Part shown: positions 1 to 9,567 of the stretch, in pieces
Layout: each line of letters begins with the position of its first letter
How positions within the stretch are numbered: the first letter of the stretch is position 1
Source: Bacteroides sp. 519
GTDB taxonomy: Bacteria; Bacteroidota; Bacteroidia; Bacteroidales; Bacteroidaceae
Length of the DNA: 64,000 bases
Assembly (NCBI RefSeq): GCF_010500955.1
Contig: NZ_QVMJ01000010.1
Coordinates: forward strand, 1-64,000
Reading direction: 5' to 3'
The notes under the pieces: generated by a model
The model's database searches: none
What the model was told of the DNA's origin: nothing
Seen by the model: the letters and a program-made list of their open reading frames with translations, nothing else
Made by a program: the position numbers and the translations under genes

Positions 1-44
1 TATAGTTCTGAGGCTTGCATAAAATATTATATAAAAATTAAATG

Positions 45-52
45 CAAAGATA
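45..52 (-). promoter_or_regulatory. Possible -7 promoter element pointing out of the window
   Basis: Read on the minus strand this is TATCTTTG, matching the Bacteroidetes -7 word TAnnTTTG. It would serve a minus-strand gene lying left of base 1. I see no -33 TTG at the right distance, so support is weak. Confidence 0.3.
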
Positions 53-164
53 CAGAACAAGGAAAAGACAATATAGGCGACAAAGCGGAGACGCTTACAT
101 TTGAAGTATCATAACTCTTTCACCTCAGTAGGAGAAAAGCACAGCTCAATAACAAGTAAAACAT

Positions 165-350
165 CTTTCTATATAGCACGAGGGTCTGAAGCTATATAGT
201 ACGAAGGGTCGAAGCTATATAGCACGAAGGTACTCAGCTATATAGACCGAAACCTTTCTATTATATAGCTTGCAAAGAAGTATGGACTTTTTCATGGAAA
301 AGAGTGGACTATTATGCGGAAAAATCCAAAGTTTTCTACCAGAAAGTCCC
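165..350. repeat. Dyad array A: 23-bp tandem units built on CTATATAG
   Basis: The palindrome CTATATAG (last copy TTATATAG) is centred at 172.5, 195.5, 218.5, 241.5 and 264.5, an exact 23-bp period over five units. Each unit also carries a GAAGG/GGTC-type word. The period continues more weakly to about 350 with different dyads (TTTTC-ATG-GAAAA near 295, GGA..TCC near 316, TTTTC..GAAAG near 339). There is no open frame and no spacer diversity of CRISPR type. The rest of 1-678 (1-164, 351-436, 541-678) shows no gene. Confidence 0.8.
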
Positions 351-436
351 TACTATTGTTAGGGGTCAAAGCTTAAAATAAAATGCGTTGATTAATATGT
401 AAACTTTTACTCATTTATAAATCTACACTAATTTTT

Positions 437-540
437 ATGCTGCAAATCGTTATTTCAAAATGCTGCATTTCACACTTTCAAAATGCAGCATTTTGATTAA
501 ACGAAATGCAGCATTTCATCAATGCGAAATGCAGCATTTT
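437..540. repeat. Dyad array B: 23-bp tandem units built on AAATGCWGCATTT
   Basis: The palindrome AAATGC-W-GCATTT is centred at 441 (degenerate first copy), 464, 487, 510 and 533, an exact 23-bp period over five units. Unit flanks vary but the dyad is almost invariant. The word differs from that of array A although the architecture is the same. The array lies downstream of the cydB stop, between it and array A. Confidence 0.85.
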
Positions 541-678
541 GAAAATTCATTGTAAAATCGGCCTCACAGCGCGTATAACAGGTGGTGACTCATGTAAATT
601 TTCATTTTTGCTGTTTTTATCAAGCGTAAAATAGCTAAACAGGGAACTTCTTTTTGAAAACACTTTTTACTATCCCAG

Positions 679-1824
679 CTAGTATGTGTGGTCATCGCCT
701 TGCATTTCTTCCAAATCTATCTTTTTCTTATCAATACTTCGCCAGGCATAAAAAATATAGGCTAACACAAAAGGTACCAGTATAGATACATATGCCATTG
801 TTCTTAATGTAAACTCACTAGAACAACTATTGGTTAGGGTTAACGAACTTTGTAAATCAAGGTTCGACGGATAATATGCGGTGTTGTTATAACCAGCACA
901 TAGCAATAATGCCAATACAGTAAATACAGTACCGACTCCTGCAAACCAGATGCTTTTTCGGAATGTTGAACCGAAAGCTCCTCTTACAATTCCAAATAAT
1001 ACCAACACTACACCAACAAGAAATGTTATTAATAGAATTGGCATTTGCAGAAAATTATTCAAATACTTATACTTTTCCATAAACACCATTCCTGTTTCCG
1101 GATCTACAGCAAACCCTTCGGCAAACAATGTTCTAATTACAAAAGCCAGAAAGAAAACCAGAAAAAAAACAGTATTGACAATTAAAGCTTTTCTTGATCT
1201 TTCATTTAATTCTTTATCATCAATGTTATTCAGAAAATAAAGAATCCCCAGAATGCGGGCCAGAAAAAACACAGCCAATCCTAAAACTACATTCCATATA
1301 TTAGTAAGTGCATCTAATCCATGCCACGAATTGCCCCAGCTACTGATTACAGGCATCATACTATCTACTATATTCTCCTTATTAATATAGAAGTTCGATC
1401 CGGTGAAAAATGTAGCAACTGCACCTCCTAATAATACAGGTCCTACTACCCCATTTATCACTAAAAATATGCGATATGTTTTCTGTCCCAACAGATTACC
1501 TGCTTTACTCTGAAACTCGTAGCTCACAGCTTGAAGCACAAAACTAAACAGAATCAGCATCCACAGCCAATATGCACCTCCAAAGCTAGTACTATAGAAT
1601 AATGGAAATGATGCAAAAAATGCACCTCCAAAGGTTACCAGCGTGGTGAATGTAAATTCCCATTTCCTTCCTGTAGAGTTTATTATCATTTTGCGATGTT
1701 CTTCTTTTTTTCCCAGTGAAAAGATTAAAGAATTACCACCCTGAACAAATAACAAGAATACCAATATAGCTGCCAAAAGCGAAACTATAAACCACCAATA
1801 GTGTTGAAGAAATATATAATCCAT
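679..1824 (-). CDS. cydB: Cytochrome bd ubiquinol oxidase subunit II
   Basis: CydB is the smaller membrane subunit of cytochrome bd, which oxidises quinol and reduces oxygen to water with high affinity. The 381-residue product is strongly hydrophobic, with about eight to nine membrane segments starting at residues 9-30. The N-terminus, with WWFIVSLLAAILVFLLFVQGG, is typical of CydB. It is the last gene of a DUF4492-cydA-cydB set on the minus strand, 44 bp after cydA. No strong terminator is visible after the stop; the next 600 bases hold two repeat arrays. In Bacteroidales cytochrome bd gives tolerance of, or growth on, trace oxygen. Confidence 0.96.
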   Translation of the reverse strand: MDYIFLQHYWWFIVSLLAAILVFLLFVQGGNSLIFSLGKKEEHRKMIINSTGRKWEFTFTTLVTFGGAFFASFPLFYSTSFGGAYWLWMLILFSFVLQAVSYEFQSKAGNLLGQKTYRIFLVINGVVGPVLLGGAVATFFTGSNFYINKENIVDSMMPVISSWGNSWHGLDALTNIWNVVLGLAVFFLARILGILYFLNNIDDKELNERSRKALIVNTVFFLVFFLAFVIRTLFAEGFAVDPETGMVFMEKYKYLNNFLQMPILLITFLVGVVLVLFGIVRGAFGSTFRKSIWFAGVGTVFTVLALLLCAGYNNTAYYPSNLDLQSSLTLTNSCSSEFTLRTMAYVSILVPFVLAYIFYAWRSIDKKKIDLEEMQGDDHTY

Positions 1825-1868
1825 GACTTTTGAATTAAGAATTAAAAATTAAGAATTAATCAAGGACT

Positions 1869-3422
1869 TTATCTCTCTGGTCCTTTTTTAATTTCCCGCA
1901 ACATTATACTTACTTCTGCAATAAGCATAATTGTGAATAAAATAAGGAATATAAAAAATGTAGTTTGTACAGAACCAACCCCAAGTTTTGATATTGCTGC
2001 CGATGTTGGTAGCATATCAACAATAGCCCATGGCTGACGGCCACATTCGGCTACCACCCATCCGGCTTGCCCGGCAATATATCCAAAAGGTATTGTTATC
2101 AGTGCAAGCCAATGCATCCATCTTATTTTGGAAAGATCTTTTCTATAAGCCAGAAATAGTATCACACTAAAAAATAGAATAAAGTATGCTCCTAAAGCAA
2201 CCATTATGCGGAAAGCATAAAAATTTAATGGTATATTAGGCACCAAATCATTTACATCTTTAATATACCCATACCCAAAATAATCCATGTTCTGCATCAA
2301 AGTGGTATACGCTTCATCCATTGTAGCTTTATCGTTATTCTTTTTGGCATTTCTGTAAGTTGCTAATGAAGCAATGGCTATTTGTCCGCGTTCTATTTTC
2401 TCTTTTGCCGAAAGAGCCACTGTTCCATCTTTCAATTTGTATCCACCTTCAAGAATTTCTTTCACGCCAGGAACAAATGCATTAAAGCTCCTATCCGACA
2501 GAAATGATAACATACCAGGTATTGGAACATCTATTTTAAAGAGAAACGGATCAACTCCATCATTATAAGTGTCTTTTTTAGGATTTAAAAGCCCAACAGC
2601 AACAAGATTGGTTTTGTTGCCTCCTTCGTACAAACCTTCTACAGCTGCCAGCTTCATTGGTTGTGTTTGTGCCACTTTATAGGCCGATCCATCGCCTGTA
2701 TAGGGTATTAGTAATGAAGAAATTAAACCGAATATGGCACCAATCTTTATACTTGCCAATGCAAATTTCTTATCCCGTTTCTTCAACAAGAACCAACTAC
2801 TTACTCCTACCACAAATACAGCTCCTAATACCCAACCAGATAAAACCGTATGAAAGAACTTATTTACGGCGACGGGCGATAAAGCTACAGCAGCAAAATC
2901 AACCATTTCATTACGAACCGTATCCGGATTAAACTCCATTCCAACAGGATATTGCATCCATGCATTGGCAACAAGAATCCACCAAGCCGATATGGTAGCC
3001 CCCAGACCAGTTAACCAAGTAGATGCAAGATGAAAACGTTTACTAACTTTATTCCAGCCAAAAAACATAACTGCAATAAAAGTTGCTTCCATAAAAAACG
3101 CCACAATTCCTTCAATGGCAAGTGGTGCTCCGAAAATGTCACCAACAAACCATGAATAATTGCTCCAATTGGTACCAAACTCAAATTCCAGAATTAATCC
3201 GGTAGCTACTCCAACGGCAAAGTTAATACCGAATATTTTCATCCAGAATTTAGCCGCCCGTTTCCAAAACTCATTTCCGGTTTTGTAATAAACCGTTTCC
3301 ATGATACCCATAACCACAGCAAGCCCCAAAGTAAGCGGAACAAAAATCCAATGATACATGGCCGTTAGAGCAAATTGTGCCCTTGACCAATCAATTAACG
3401 AAGTATCAATGCTTTCAACCAT
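1869..3422 (-). CDS. cydA: Cytochrome bd ubiquinol oxidase subunit I
   Basis: CydA is the haem-bearing, quinol-oxidising subunit of cytochrome bd. The 517-residue protein begins with the family signature RAQFALTAMYHWIFVPLT; its His24 corresponds to the haem ligand near the N-terminus in E. coli CydA. GRQPW, a CydA hallmark, is present near residue 460. The periplasmic Q-loop (about residues 250-350) contains the GDGSAYKVAQTQPMKLAA segment. Length agrees with the family. The start follows the DUF4492 gene by 21 bp, indicating one transcript with it and cydB. Confidence 0.97.
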   Translation of the reverse strand: MVESIDTSLIDWSRAQFALTAMYHWIFVPLTLGLAVVMGIMETVYYKTGNEFWKRAAKFWMKIFGINFAVGVATGLILEFEFGTNWSNYSWFVGDIFGAPLAIEGIVAFFMEATFIAVMFFGWNKVSKRFHLASTWLTGLGATISAWWILVANAWMQYPVGMEFNPDTVRNEMVDFAAVALSPVAVNKFFHTVLSGWVLGAVFVVGVSSWFLLKKRDKKFALASIKIGAIFGLISSLLIPYTGDGSAYKVAQTQPMKLAAVEGLYEGGNKTNLVAVGLLNPKKDTYNDGVDPFLFKIDVPIPGMLSFLSDRSFNAFVPGVKEILEGGYKLKDGTVALSAKEKIERGQIAIASLATYRNAKKNNDKATMDEAYTTLMQNMDYFGYGYIKDVNDLVPNIPLNFYAFRIMVALGAYFILFFSVILFLAYRKDLSKIRWMHWLALITIPFGYIAGQAGWVVAECGRQPWAIVDMLPTSAAISKLGVGSVQTTFFIFLILFTIMLIAEVSIMLREIKKGPER

Positions 3423-3443
3423 CTTTTATATATTTAAGATTAA

Positions 3444-3677
3444 CTACTTTTCTGTATCCAGTATATGTGTACGTTCAATAAGCTCACCAGCAACAAACTC
3501 TTCTTTACTCATACCCTTGGGCCGTGTATTAAGAAAATTTGGAAAGAAAAACATCTTTAAAACAAAAAACATTATAAAGAGTTTCAACAAAATAATAAAC
3601 CATAATGTACGGCCTAATGTCATGCTACGAAATCCATCAATATAGAATTCCCAGATTTTGATTACGGTTTTTCTCAT
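3444..3677 (-). CDS. DUF4492 small membrane protein of the cyd operon
   Basis: This 77-residue protein has one membrane segment at about residues 25-47 and a charged tail; it resembles DUF4492. That family is typically found immediately upstream of cydA in Bacteroidetes, and its function is unproven. By analogy with small cytochrome bd subunits such as CydX it could aid assembly or stability, but that is inference. It is first in the operon, with a well-placed promoter (3695-3725) 18 bp upstream of the start codon. Confidence 0.85.
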   Translation of the reverse strand: MRKTVIKIWEFYIDGFRSMTLGRTLWFIILLKLFIMFFVLKMFFFPNFLNTRPKGMSKEEFVAGELIERTHILDTEK

Positions 3678-3694
3678 ATTTATGCCATTTTTTA

Positions 3695-3725
3695 CAAATC
3701 TATCAATTCATTAACTAAAACCAAA
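3695..3725 (-). promoter_or_regulatory. Promoter of the DUF4492-cydAB operon
   Basis: On the minus strand TTTG (3722-3725) lies 19 bases upstream of TAGATTTG (3695-3702). This is an almost ideal Bacteroidetes -33/-7 pair. The transcript should start near 3688, about 10 bases before the DUF4492 start codon. Confidence 0.75.
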
Positions 3726-3800
3726 TTAAACATCAAATTGTTTTATCAATTATTTCTTTAAAAAGATAGATAGACTAAATAATAGGAAGAGCAGATGAAA

Positions 3801-3833
3801 AGAATCGATGATTTATCAGGATTGGACGATAAA
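3801..3833 (+). promoter_or_regulatory. Possible LytTR-type direct repeats upstream of the efflux operon
   Basis: CGAT cores begin at 3806 and 3827, exactly 21 bp apart, in the contexts AATCGATGA and GGACGATAA. LytTR regulators bind pairs of short direct repeats about 21 bp apart. The pair at 10279-10311 has the same spacing and a GTCGATA core. The site ends 23 bp before the -33 element of the tolC promoter. An 11-bp inverted repeat (ATAGATAGACT at 3766-3776, its complement at 3845-3855) brackets it. Confidence 0.4.
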
Positions 3834-3855
3834 AAAAACAGATCAGTCTATCTAT

Positions 3856-3887
3856 TTTGTATTAAAGATAGGAGTATTATACTTTTG
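3856..3887 (+). promoter_or_regulatory. Promoter of the tolC-macA-macB efflux operon
   Basis: TTTG (3856-3859) is followed after 20 bases by TACTTTTG (3880-3887), a full Bacteroidetes promoter match. The start codon at 3930 would leave a leader of about 36 bases. Confidence 0.75.
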
Positions 3888-3929
3888 TTGAAGTAAGCTA
3901 ATAAGTTAGTTTAAAATAACAGGATAATT

Positions 3930-5258
3930 ATGTATAAGGTAAAAAGATTGATTGTGATAACATTGTGTGCAGGGATGTTTCTGGCTAACAAAGCTTATGC
4001 TCAGGAACATCCATCTGAGTGGGATTTGCAGGCATGTATTAATTATGCATTGCAAAACAACATAAACATCAGGAAAAACAAAATTGTAGCAGAAAGCAGT
4101 AATGTTGATGTATTAACTGCTAAAGCAAATTTATTTCCAAGTTTATCGTTTAGTACAAGCCATAACTACGTAAACCGGCCTCTGACTGAAGATGGCGGAG
4201 TTAAGAAAAACAGTTATAATGGTAATTACGGATTAAATGCTTCATGGACCATTTTTAATGGTGGAAAAAACACCAAAACAGTAACACAACAGCAAGTAAA
4301 CCAACAAATAGCAGAACTGGATGTGCATACCAATGAAAATAGCATCATTGAATCCATCACTCAATTATTTGTGCAAATACTTTATGCAAACGAATCTGTA
4401 AAAACCAACGAAAGCACTCTTGCTGTTTCGGAAGCACAGGTAAACCGGGCCAAAGAATTACTTGCAGCAGGATCTATTGCCAGAAGTGATTATGCTCAAC
4501 TGGAAGCACAGTACAGCAATGATAAATATCAGCTAGTAAATTCATTGACAGCTCTTCAGGATTATAAACTTCAACTGAAACAGATGTTAGAACTGGATGG
4601 AGAAGAAGAAATGAATCTTATTCTTCCACAAACAGACGATGAAAATGTTTTGGCAATTCTTCCCAACAAAAGTGACGTTTATCGGCGGGCTATAACTTTT
4701 CGTCCGGAGATAGAAGCAAGCAAGCTCAATATTAAAGCAAACGAAATTGGTATTGATATAGCAAAAGCCGGTTATTATCCTACCCTTAGTTTGAGTGCAG
4801 GAATAGGTACCAATCACACTTCCGGAAGCGATTTCACCTTTGCCCAACAAGTTAAAAACGGTTGGAATAACTCTCTGGGGCTATCTCTTTCTGTTCCAAT
4901 TTTTAATAATAGGCAAACCAAAAGCGCTGTTCAAAAAGCCCGCCTCAATTATGAAAGCAGCAAACTTGATATGGCTAACGAAGAAAAAGCACTTTTCCGC
5001 ACCATAGAAGGATATTGGTTAGATGCAACAAGTGCACAGCAACGCTATGTAGCAGCAATGGAAAAACTACGTAGTTCCGAAACCAGTTATGAACTTGTTA
5101 ACGAACAATTCAATTTAGGAATGAAAAATACGGTTGAATTGCTAACTGAAAAAAATAATCTTCAATCAGCTCAGCAGGAAGTACTTCAGGCTAAATACAT
5201 GGCAATCTTAAGCTTACAACTATTAAACTTCTATCAAGGCGAAGATATATCTATTTAA
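3930..5258 (+). CDS. TolC-family outer membrane efflux protein
   Basis: This is the outer membrane exit duct of a tripartite efflux pump. The 442-residue protein has a signal peptide (about residues 1-24, ending AYAQ) and two related halves rich in long helices, the usual TolC/OEP layout. ACINYALQNNINIRKNK near residue 35 is the typical start of the first OEP repeat. It is first in a plus-strand operon encoding adaptor, ATPase, permease, kinase and regulator, so it is the dedicated duct of this ABC pump. The substrate cannot be told from sequence. Confidence 0.93.
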   Translation: MYKVKRLIVITLCAGMFLANKAYAQEHPSEWDLQACINYALQNNINIRKNKIVAESSNVDVLTAKANLFPSLSFSTSHNYVNRPLTEDGGVKKNSYNGNYGLNASWTIFNGGKNTKTVTQQQVNQQIAELDVHTNENSIIESITQLFVQILYANESVKTNESTLAVSEAQVNRAKELLAAGSIARSDYAQLEAQYSNDKYQLVNSLTALQDYKLQLKQMLELDGEEEMNLILPQTDDENVLAILPNKSDVYRRAITFRPEIEASKLNIKANEIGIDIAKAGYYPTLSLSAGIGTNHTSGSDFTFAQQVKNGWNNSLGLSLSVPIFNNRQTKSAVQKARLNYESSKLDMANEEKALFRTIEGYWLDATSAQQRYVAAMEKLRSSETSYELVNEQFNLGMKNTVELLTEKNNLQSAQQEVLQAKYMAILSLQLLNFYQGEDISI

Positions 5259-5278
5259 AATATTAAAAACACCAGAAT

Positions 5279-6466
5279 ATGAATAAGAAAAAAATAACAA
5301 CTATCGTTATTGGAGTAGTTGTAGTTGGTGCTATTGGTTGGTTTTTCTTCGGAAAAACAGCAAAACACAACGTTATGTATCAAACCGTAACTGTTTCGAG
5401 AAGTTCCATTAGCAACTCTGTTACAGCTACAGGAACAGTGGAACCTGTTACACAGGTAGAAGTAGGTACACAGGTTTCGGGTATAGTGAATAAAATATAT
5501 GTTGACTATAACAGCGAAGTGAAGAAAGGAGAAATCATTGCCGAACTCGACAAAACAAATCTTCTGAACGAGCTAGCCAGTAAGAAAAGTAATTTGGAAA
5601 ATGCTAAGACCGAATACGAATATCAATTATTAAATTATAACCGTATGAAAACCTTGCATGAGAAAACATTGGTTTCTGAAACTGATTATGAATCGGCATG
5701 GTATAACTATGAACGGGCTAAGAATTCGTATGACATTAGTAGGAATGATTTGGCAAAAGCCGAAACAAACCTGGGCTATGCAACAATTTACTCTCCTATT
5801 GATGGTGTTGTACTTAGCCGGGCAGTAGAGGAAGGACAAACAGTAGCTGCATCATTCAGTACTCCTACCCTTTTTACCATAGCCAACGACCTCACAGCTA
5901 TGCAGGTTATTGCCGATGTAGATGAAGCCGATATAGGTGAAGTGAAAGAAGGATTGCGTGTATCTTTCTCTGTTGATGCTTTTCCGAATGACACATTTGA
6001 AGGGTATGTAACCCAAGTCAGGCAACAAGCAACGGTAACCAACAATGTAGTTACTTACGAAGTTGTAATATCTGCACATAACCCGGATTTAAAGCTGAAA
6101 CCCGGATTAACAGCTAATGTAACCATATTTACACTCGAGATTAATAATGTATTGACTGTTCAGTCCAAAGCTCTGCGTTTTACCCCAGTTGAACCAATTG
6201 TTGGCAAAGAAGACATTATAAACGATGTTCCAGGCAAAAATAAACTATGGACACGCCAAGGGAATGTCTTTACTGCACATGCGGTAGAAATTGGTATCAG
6301 TAATGGTATTCTTACAGAAATCAAATCGGGAATAAGCGAAGGAACACAAGTAGTATCGGATGTTGTTATCGGACAAATGCCGGGGCAAATCCCTATTCCT
6401 CAAAATGGCGAACAAAAAGAATCTTCTCCATTTATGCCAACCCCTCCAGGTGGTGGAAGAAGATAG
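5279..6466 (+). CDS. MacA-like periplasmic adaptor of an ABC efflux pump
   Basis: This is a membrane-fusion protein linking the inner membrane transporter to the TolC duct. The 395-residue protein has an N-terminal membrane anchor (about residues 5-25), a biotinyl-lipoyl half (VEVGTQVSGIVNKIYVDYN near 62), a coiled-coil hairpin (about 95-165), the second lipoyl half (ATIYSPIDGVVLSR near 175) and beta-barrel domains. It starts 20 bp after the tolC stop. The Pro/Gly-rich C-terminus (PPGGGRR) is unstructured. The MacA assignment over general HlyD rests on the MacB-type genes that follow. Confidence 0.92.
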   Translation: MNKKKITTIVIGVVVVGAIGWFFFGKTAKHNVMYQTVTVSRSSISNSVTATGTVEPVTQVEVGTQVSGIVNKIYVDYNSEVKKGEIIAELDKTNLLNELASKKSNLENAKTEYEYQLLNYNRMKTLHEKTLVSETDYESAWYNYERAKNSYDISRNDLAKAETNLGYATIYSPIDGVVLSRAVEEGQTVAASFSTPTLFTIANDLTAMQVIADVDEADIGEVKEGLRVSFSVDAFPNDTFEGYVTQVRQQATVTNNVVTYEVVISAHNPDLKLKPGLTANVTIFTLEINNVLTVQSKALRFTPVEPIVGKEDIINDVPGKNKLWTRQGNVFTAHAVEIGISNGILTEIKSGISEGTQVVSDVVIGQMPGQIPIPQNGEQKESSPFMPTPPGGGRR

Positions 6467-6484
6467 CAAGAAAAGAAAAAAACT

Positions 6485-7231
6485 ATGAGCAAGAAAATAA
6501 TCGAATTAGTAAACATAAAACGGGATTTCCAAGTTGGCATTGAAACTGTACATGCTTTGAGGGATATTTCGTTCACTATTACCGAAGGAGAATTTGTAAC
6601 AATTATGGGTACTTCCGGATCGGGCAAATCAACTCTTCTAAACACACTGGGATGCTTGGATACTCCTACCAGCGGCGAATATCTGTTGGACGGTATCCCA
6701 GTAAAAACGATGAGTAAAAGTGAACGAGCGGTATTGAGAAACCGTAAAATCGGGTTTGTTTTCCAAAGTTACAATCTGCTTCCTAAAACTACTGCAATCG
6801 AAAATGTAGAATTACCTCTTATGTATAATGCATCTGTCAGTGCATCAGAGCGTAAGCAACGTGCAATTCAAGCGTTGGAAGATGTAGGATTAGGCGACAG
6901 ATTACAGCACAAAAGTAATCAGATGAGTGGTGGGCAGATGCAACGTGTGGCCATTGCCCGGGCGTTGGTTAATAACCCAGCAGTTATTTTGGCCGACGAA
7001 GCAACCGGAAATCTGGATACCCGAACTTCTTTCGAAATACTTGTATTGTTCCAGAAACTGCATGCCGAAGGACGAACAATCATCTTTGTAACCCATAATC
7101 CTGAGATAGCTCAATATACAAGCCGGAACATTGTTTTAAGGGATGGACGGGTAAAAGAAGATACTGTGAACAATAAAATATATTCGGCAGCCGAAACATT
7201 GGCCGGATTACCTCTCCCCGAGGAATTATAA
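6485..7231 (+). CDS. MacB/LolD-type ABC transporter ATP-binding protein
   Basis: This cytoplasmic ATPase powers the efflux permease encoded next. The 248-residue protein has Walker A GTSGSGKST (about 42-50), Q-loop GFVFQSYNLL, ABC signature MSGGQMQRVAIARAL and Walker B VILADEATGNLD, followed by the switch histidine in VTHNPE. In E. coli MacB the ATPase and permease are one chain; here they are separate genes, as is common in Bacteroidetes. It starts 18 bp after the adaptor stop. Confidence 0.94.
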   Translation: MSKKIIELVNIKRDFQVGIETVHALRDISFTITEGEFVTIMGTSGSGKSTLLNTLGCLDTPTSGEYLLDGIPVKTMSKSERAVLRNRKIGFVFQSYNLLPKTTAIENVELPLMYNASVSASERKQRAIQALEDVGLGDRLQHKSNQMSGGQMQRVAIARALVNNPAVILADEATGNLDTRTSFEILVLFQKLHAEGRTIIFVTHNPEIAQYTSRNIVLRDGRVKEDTVNNKIYSAAETLAGLPLPEEL

Positions 7232-7254
7232 TTAAGGAGGTAAAAGTTTACATT

Positions 7255-8475
7255 ATGAATGGAACAAATTTATTTAAAATAGCCCTTCGGGCATTGGCTA
7301 ATAATAAGATGCGGGCATTCTTAACCATGCTTGGTATTATTATTGGAGTGGCTTCGGTTATAACCATGCTTGCCATTGGACAGGGATCAAAAAAAAGCAT
7401 TCAGGATCAGATATCCGAAATGGGCTCTAACATGATTATGATACATCCCGGAGCAGAACGCCGTGGCGGGGTACGTATGGATCCAAGTGCTATGCAAACC
7501 CTGAAGTTGGAAGATTACATCAGGTTGAGTAACGAAAACAAGTTTCTATCAGCAATCAGTCCTAATGTATCCAGCTCTGGCCAATTCATTAATGGTGCCA
7601 ATAATTATCCGTCGAGTGTTAACGGGGTGAACAAAGATTACCTTGAAATCCGTCAGTTAACAGTTGAAAGCGGTAGCATGTTTACCGAAGAGGATATTGC
7701 AAGTAGTGCCAAAGTATGTGTAATAGGCAAAACAATTGTAGACAATTTGTTTCCCGATGGATCCGATCCTGTGGGACAGGTTATTCGCTTCAATAAAATC
7801 CCTTTTCAGGTTGTTGGAGTTTTAAAACCCAAAGGTTACAACTCTATGGGGCAAGATCAGGATGCCGTTGTGCTGGCACCATACACTACCATCATGAAAC
7901 GTGTATTGGCAATAACTTACTTGCAAGGAATATATGCATCTGCGCTAACAGAAGATATGACGGAATTGGCTATTGATGATATCGAATCGATCTTACGGAA
8001 CAATCATAAACTCAAAGAAACCGATGAGAGTGATTTTACTATACGTTCGCAACAAGAACTCAGCACCATGCTAAGTTCTACTACCGACTTAATGACTACT
8101 TTGCTTGCCTGTATAGCCGGAATCAGTTTAATTGTTGGCGGTATAGGTATTATGAACATTATGTATGTAAGTGTTACAGAACGTACCCGCGAAATCGGAC
8201 TCCGCATGTCGGTAGGTGCACGAGGAATAGATATTCTCAGCCAGTTTCTTATAGAAGCAATCCTGATTAGCATAACAGGTGGAATTATAGGAGTGTTTAT
8301 AGGAGTCGGAGCATCTTTTGTTGTGAAAGCCATTCTAAACTGGCCTATAGCCATACAAATGTGGAGTGTTTTGTTAAGTTTTGCAGTATGTACTGTTACC
8401 GGTGTTTTCTTTGGATGGTATCCGGCACAAAAAGCAGCAAATCTTGATCCGATAGACGCAATACGCTATGAATAA
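7255..8475 (+). CDS. MacB-type ABC transporter permease (FtsX family)
   Basis: This is the inner membrane permease of the tripartite ABC pump. The 406-residue protein has the MacB layout: a first membrane helix (about 18-40, MRAFLTMLGIIIGVASVITM), a large periplasmic domain (about 45-275), then three helices of the FtsX domain including GGIGIMNIMYVSVTERTREIG. It starts 23 bp after the ATPase gene, with an AAGGAGG-like sequence just upstream, unusual for this genome. Substrate unknown; MacB pumps export macrolides, peptides or lipids. Confidence 0.93.
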   Translation: MNGTNLFKIALRALANNKMRAFLTMLGIIIGVASVITMLAIGQGSKKSIQDQISEMGSNMIMIHPGAERRGGVRMDPSAMQTLKLEDYIRLSNENKFLSAISPNVSSSGQFINGANNYPSSVNGVNKDYLEIRQLTVESGSMFTEEDIASSAKVCVIGKTIVDNLFPDGSDPVGQVIRFNKIPFQVVGVLKPKGYNSMGQDQDAVVLAPYTTIMKRVLAITYLQGIYASALTEDMTELAIDDIESILRNNHKLKETDESDFTIRSQQELSTMLSSTTDLMTTLLACIAGISLIVGGIGIMNIMYVSVTERTREIGLRMSVGARGIDILSQFLIEAILISITGGIIGVFIGVGASFVVKAILNWPIAIQMWSVLLSFAVCTVTGVFFGWYPAQKAANLDPIDAIRYE

Positions 8476-8499
8476 AAATTAAATGTTTATATTTGTTTT

Positions 8500-9567
8500 A
8501 TGAAAACACAAATACGTAAACAAGAACGTTTTATGGAAATACTCCTCCATGTTATATGTTGGAGTATTATCATTATGTTTCCATTGATGTTTATCGACCG
8601 GAACTATGTGAATTTTAACTGGGAGGACCATGTTAGGCATTTTATGGTTCCATTCACCTTTATGATTGTTTTTTATATAAACTATTTAATTTTAATTCCA
8701 CAATATTTATTCCGCGAGAAATCATTGTTATACCTTATATATAATATTATCTTAATAAGTATAATTGGTGTGTTTCTGCATTATTGGCAAAGTATTACTG
8801 TTCCTCCTAATATTCATCCAGAACATTTTAAACCGGGGCCACGTAAACCACGGCCAGGTGGTTGGACATTCATACTCAGGGATCTGGTAGGTTTGATATT
8901 TACAGCAGGCATCAGTGCAATTATACGGATAACAAAAAAATGGAAAGAGATTGAAAGTGCACGAAAAGATGCAGAGAAAAACCGTACCGAAGCCGAACTT
9001 AAAAATCTGCGTAACCAGCTTAATCCACATTTTCTGCTCAATACATTAAATAACATTTATGCGCTTACAGCATTCGATGTAACAAAAGCCCAACAAGCCA
9101 TTCAAGAGTTAAGCAAGTTGCTACGATATATGCTATACGACAATCAATTGAATTTTGTGCCATTAGGAAAAGAGGCTGATTTTATTCGCAATTACATCGA
9201 ACTAATGCGTATACGGCTAACTCCCAATGTTAAGCTTGAAACACATATTGATATTGCATCAAACAATCAGATTCTGATTACACCATTAATTTTTATCTCA
9301 TTAATAGAAAATGCTTTTAAACATGGAATATCTTCTGATGAGCCAAGCTATATATTTATCTCATTATATGAAAAAAATGGAGAAATTACATGCGAAATAC
9401 GTAATAGTAATTACCCCAAAACCGATAATGATAAAAGTGGCTCAGGAATTGGATTGCCTCAGGTGAAAAAAAGATTGGAACTGTTATACCCCGGAAAGTA
9501 CACATGGGAAAAAAACATTTCAGATGATGATAAAGAATATTTTTCAAAACTGGTTATTAAAACATGA
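8500..9567 (+). CDS. LytS-type sensor histidine kinase
   Basis: This membrane histidine kinase of the His_kinase/LytS class would sense an envelope signal and phosphorylate the adjacent LytTR regulator. Four membrane segments lie at about 11-33, 48-68, 73-94 and 127-148. The phospho-histidine lies in NQLNPHFLLNTLNNIY (about 174-189), the N-box in ENAFKHG and the G-box in GSGIGLPQVKKRLELLYPGKY. A TATATTTG word at 8488-8495 lies right against the start codon, so a leaderless internal transcript is possible; Met at codon 12 is an alternative start. The gene overlaps the regulator gene by 4 bp. Confidence 0.92.
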   Translation: MKTQIRKQERFMEILLHVICWSIIIMFPLMFIDRNYVNFNWEDHVRHFMVPFTFMIVFYINYLILIPQYLFREKSLLYLIYNIILISIIGVFLHYWQSITVPPNIHPEHFKPGPRKPRPGGWTFILRDLVGLIFTAGISAIIRITKKWKEIESARKDAEKNRTEAELKNLRNQLNPHFLLNTLNNIYALTAFDVTKAQQAIQELSKLLRYMLYDNQLNFVPLGKEADFIRNYIELMRIRLTPNVKLETHIDIASNNQILITPLIFISLIENAFKHGISSDEPSYIFISLYEKNGEITCEIRNSNYPKTDNDKSGSGIGLPQVKKRLELLYPGKYTWEKNISDDDKEYFSKLVIKT

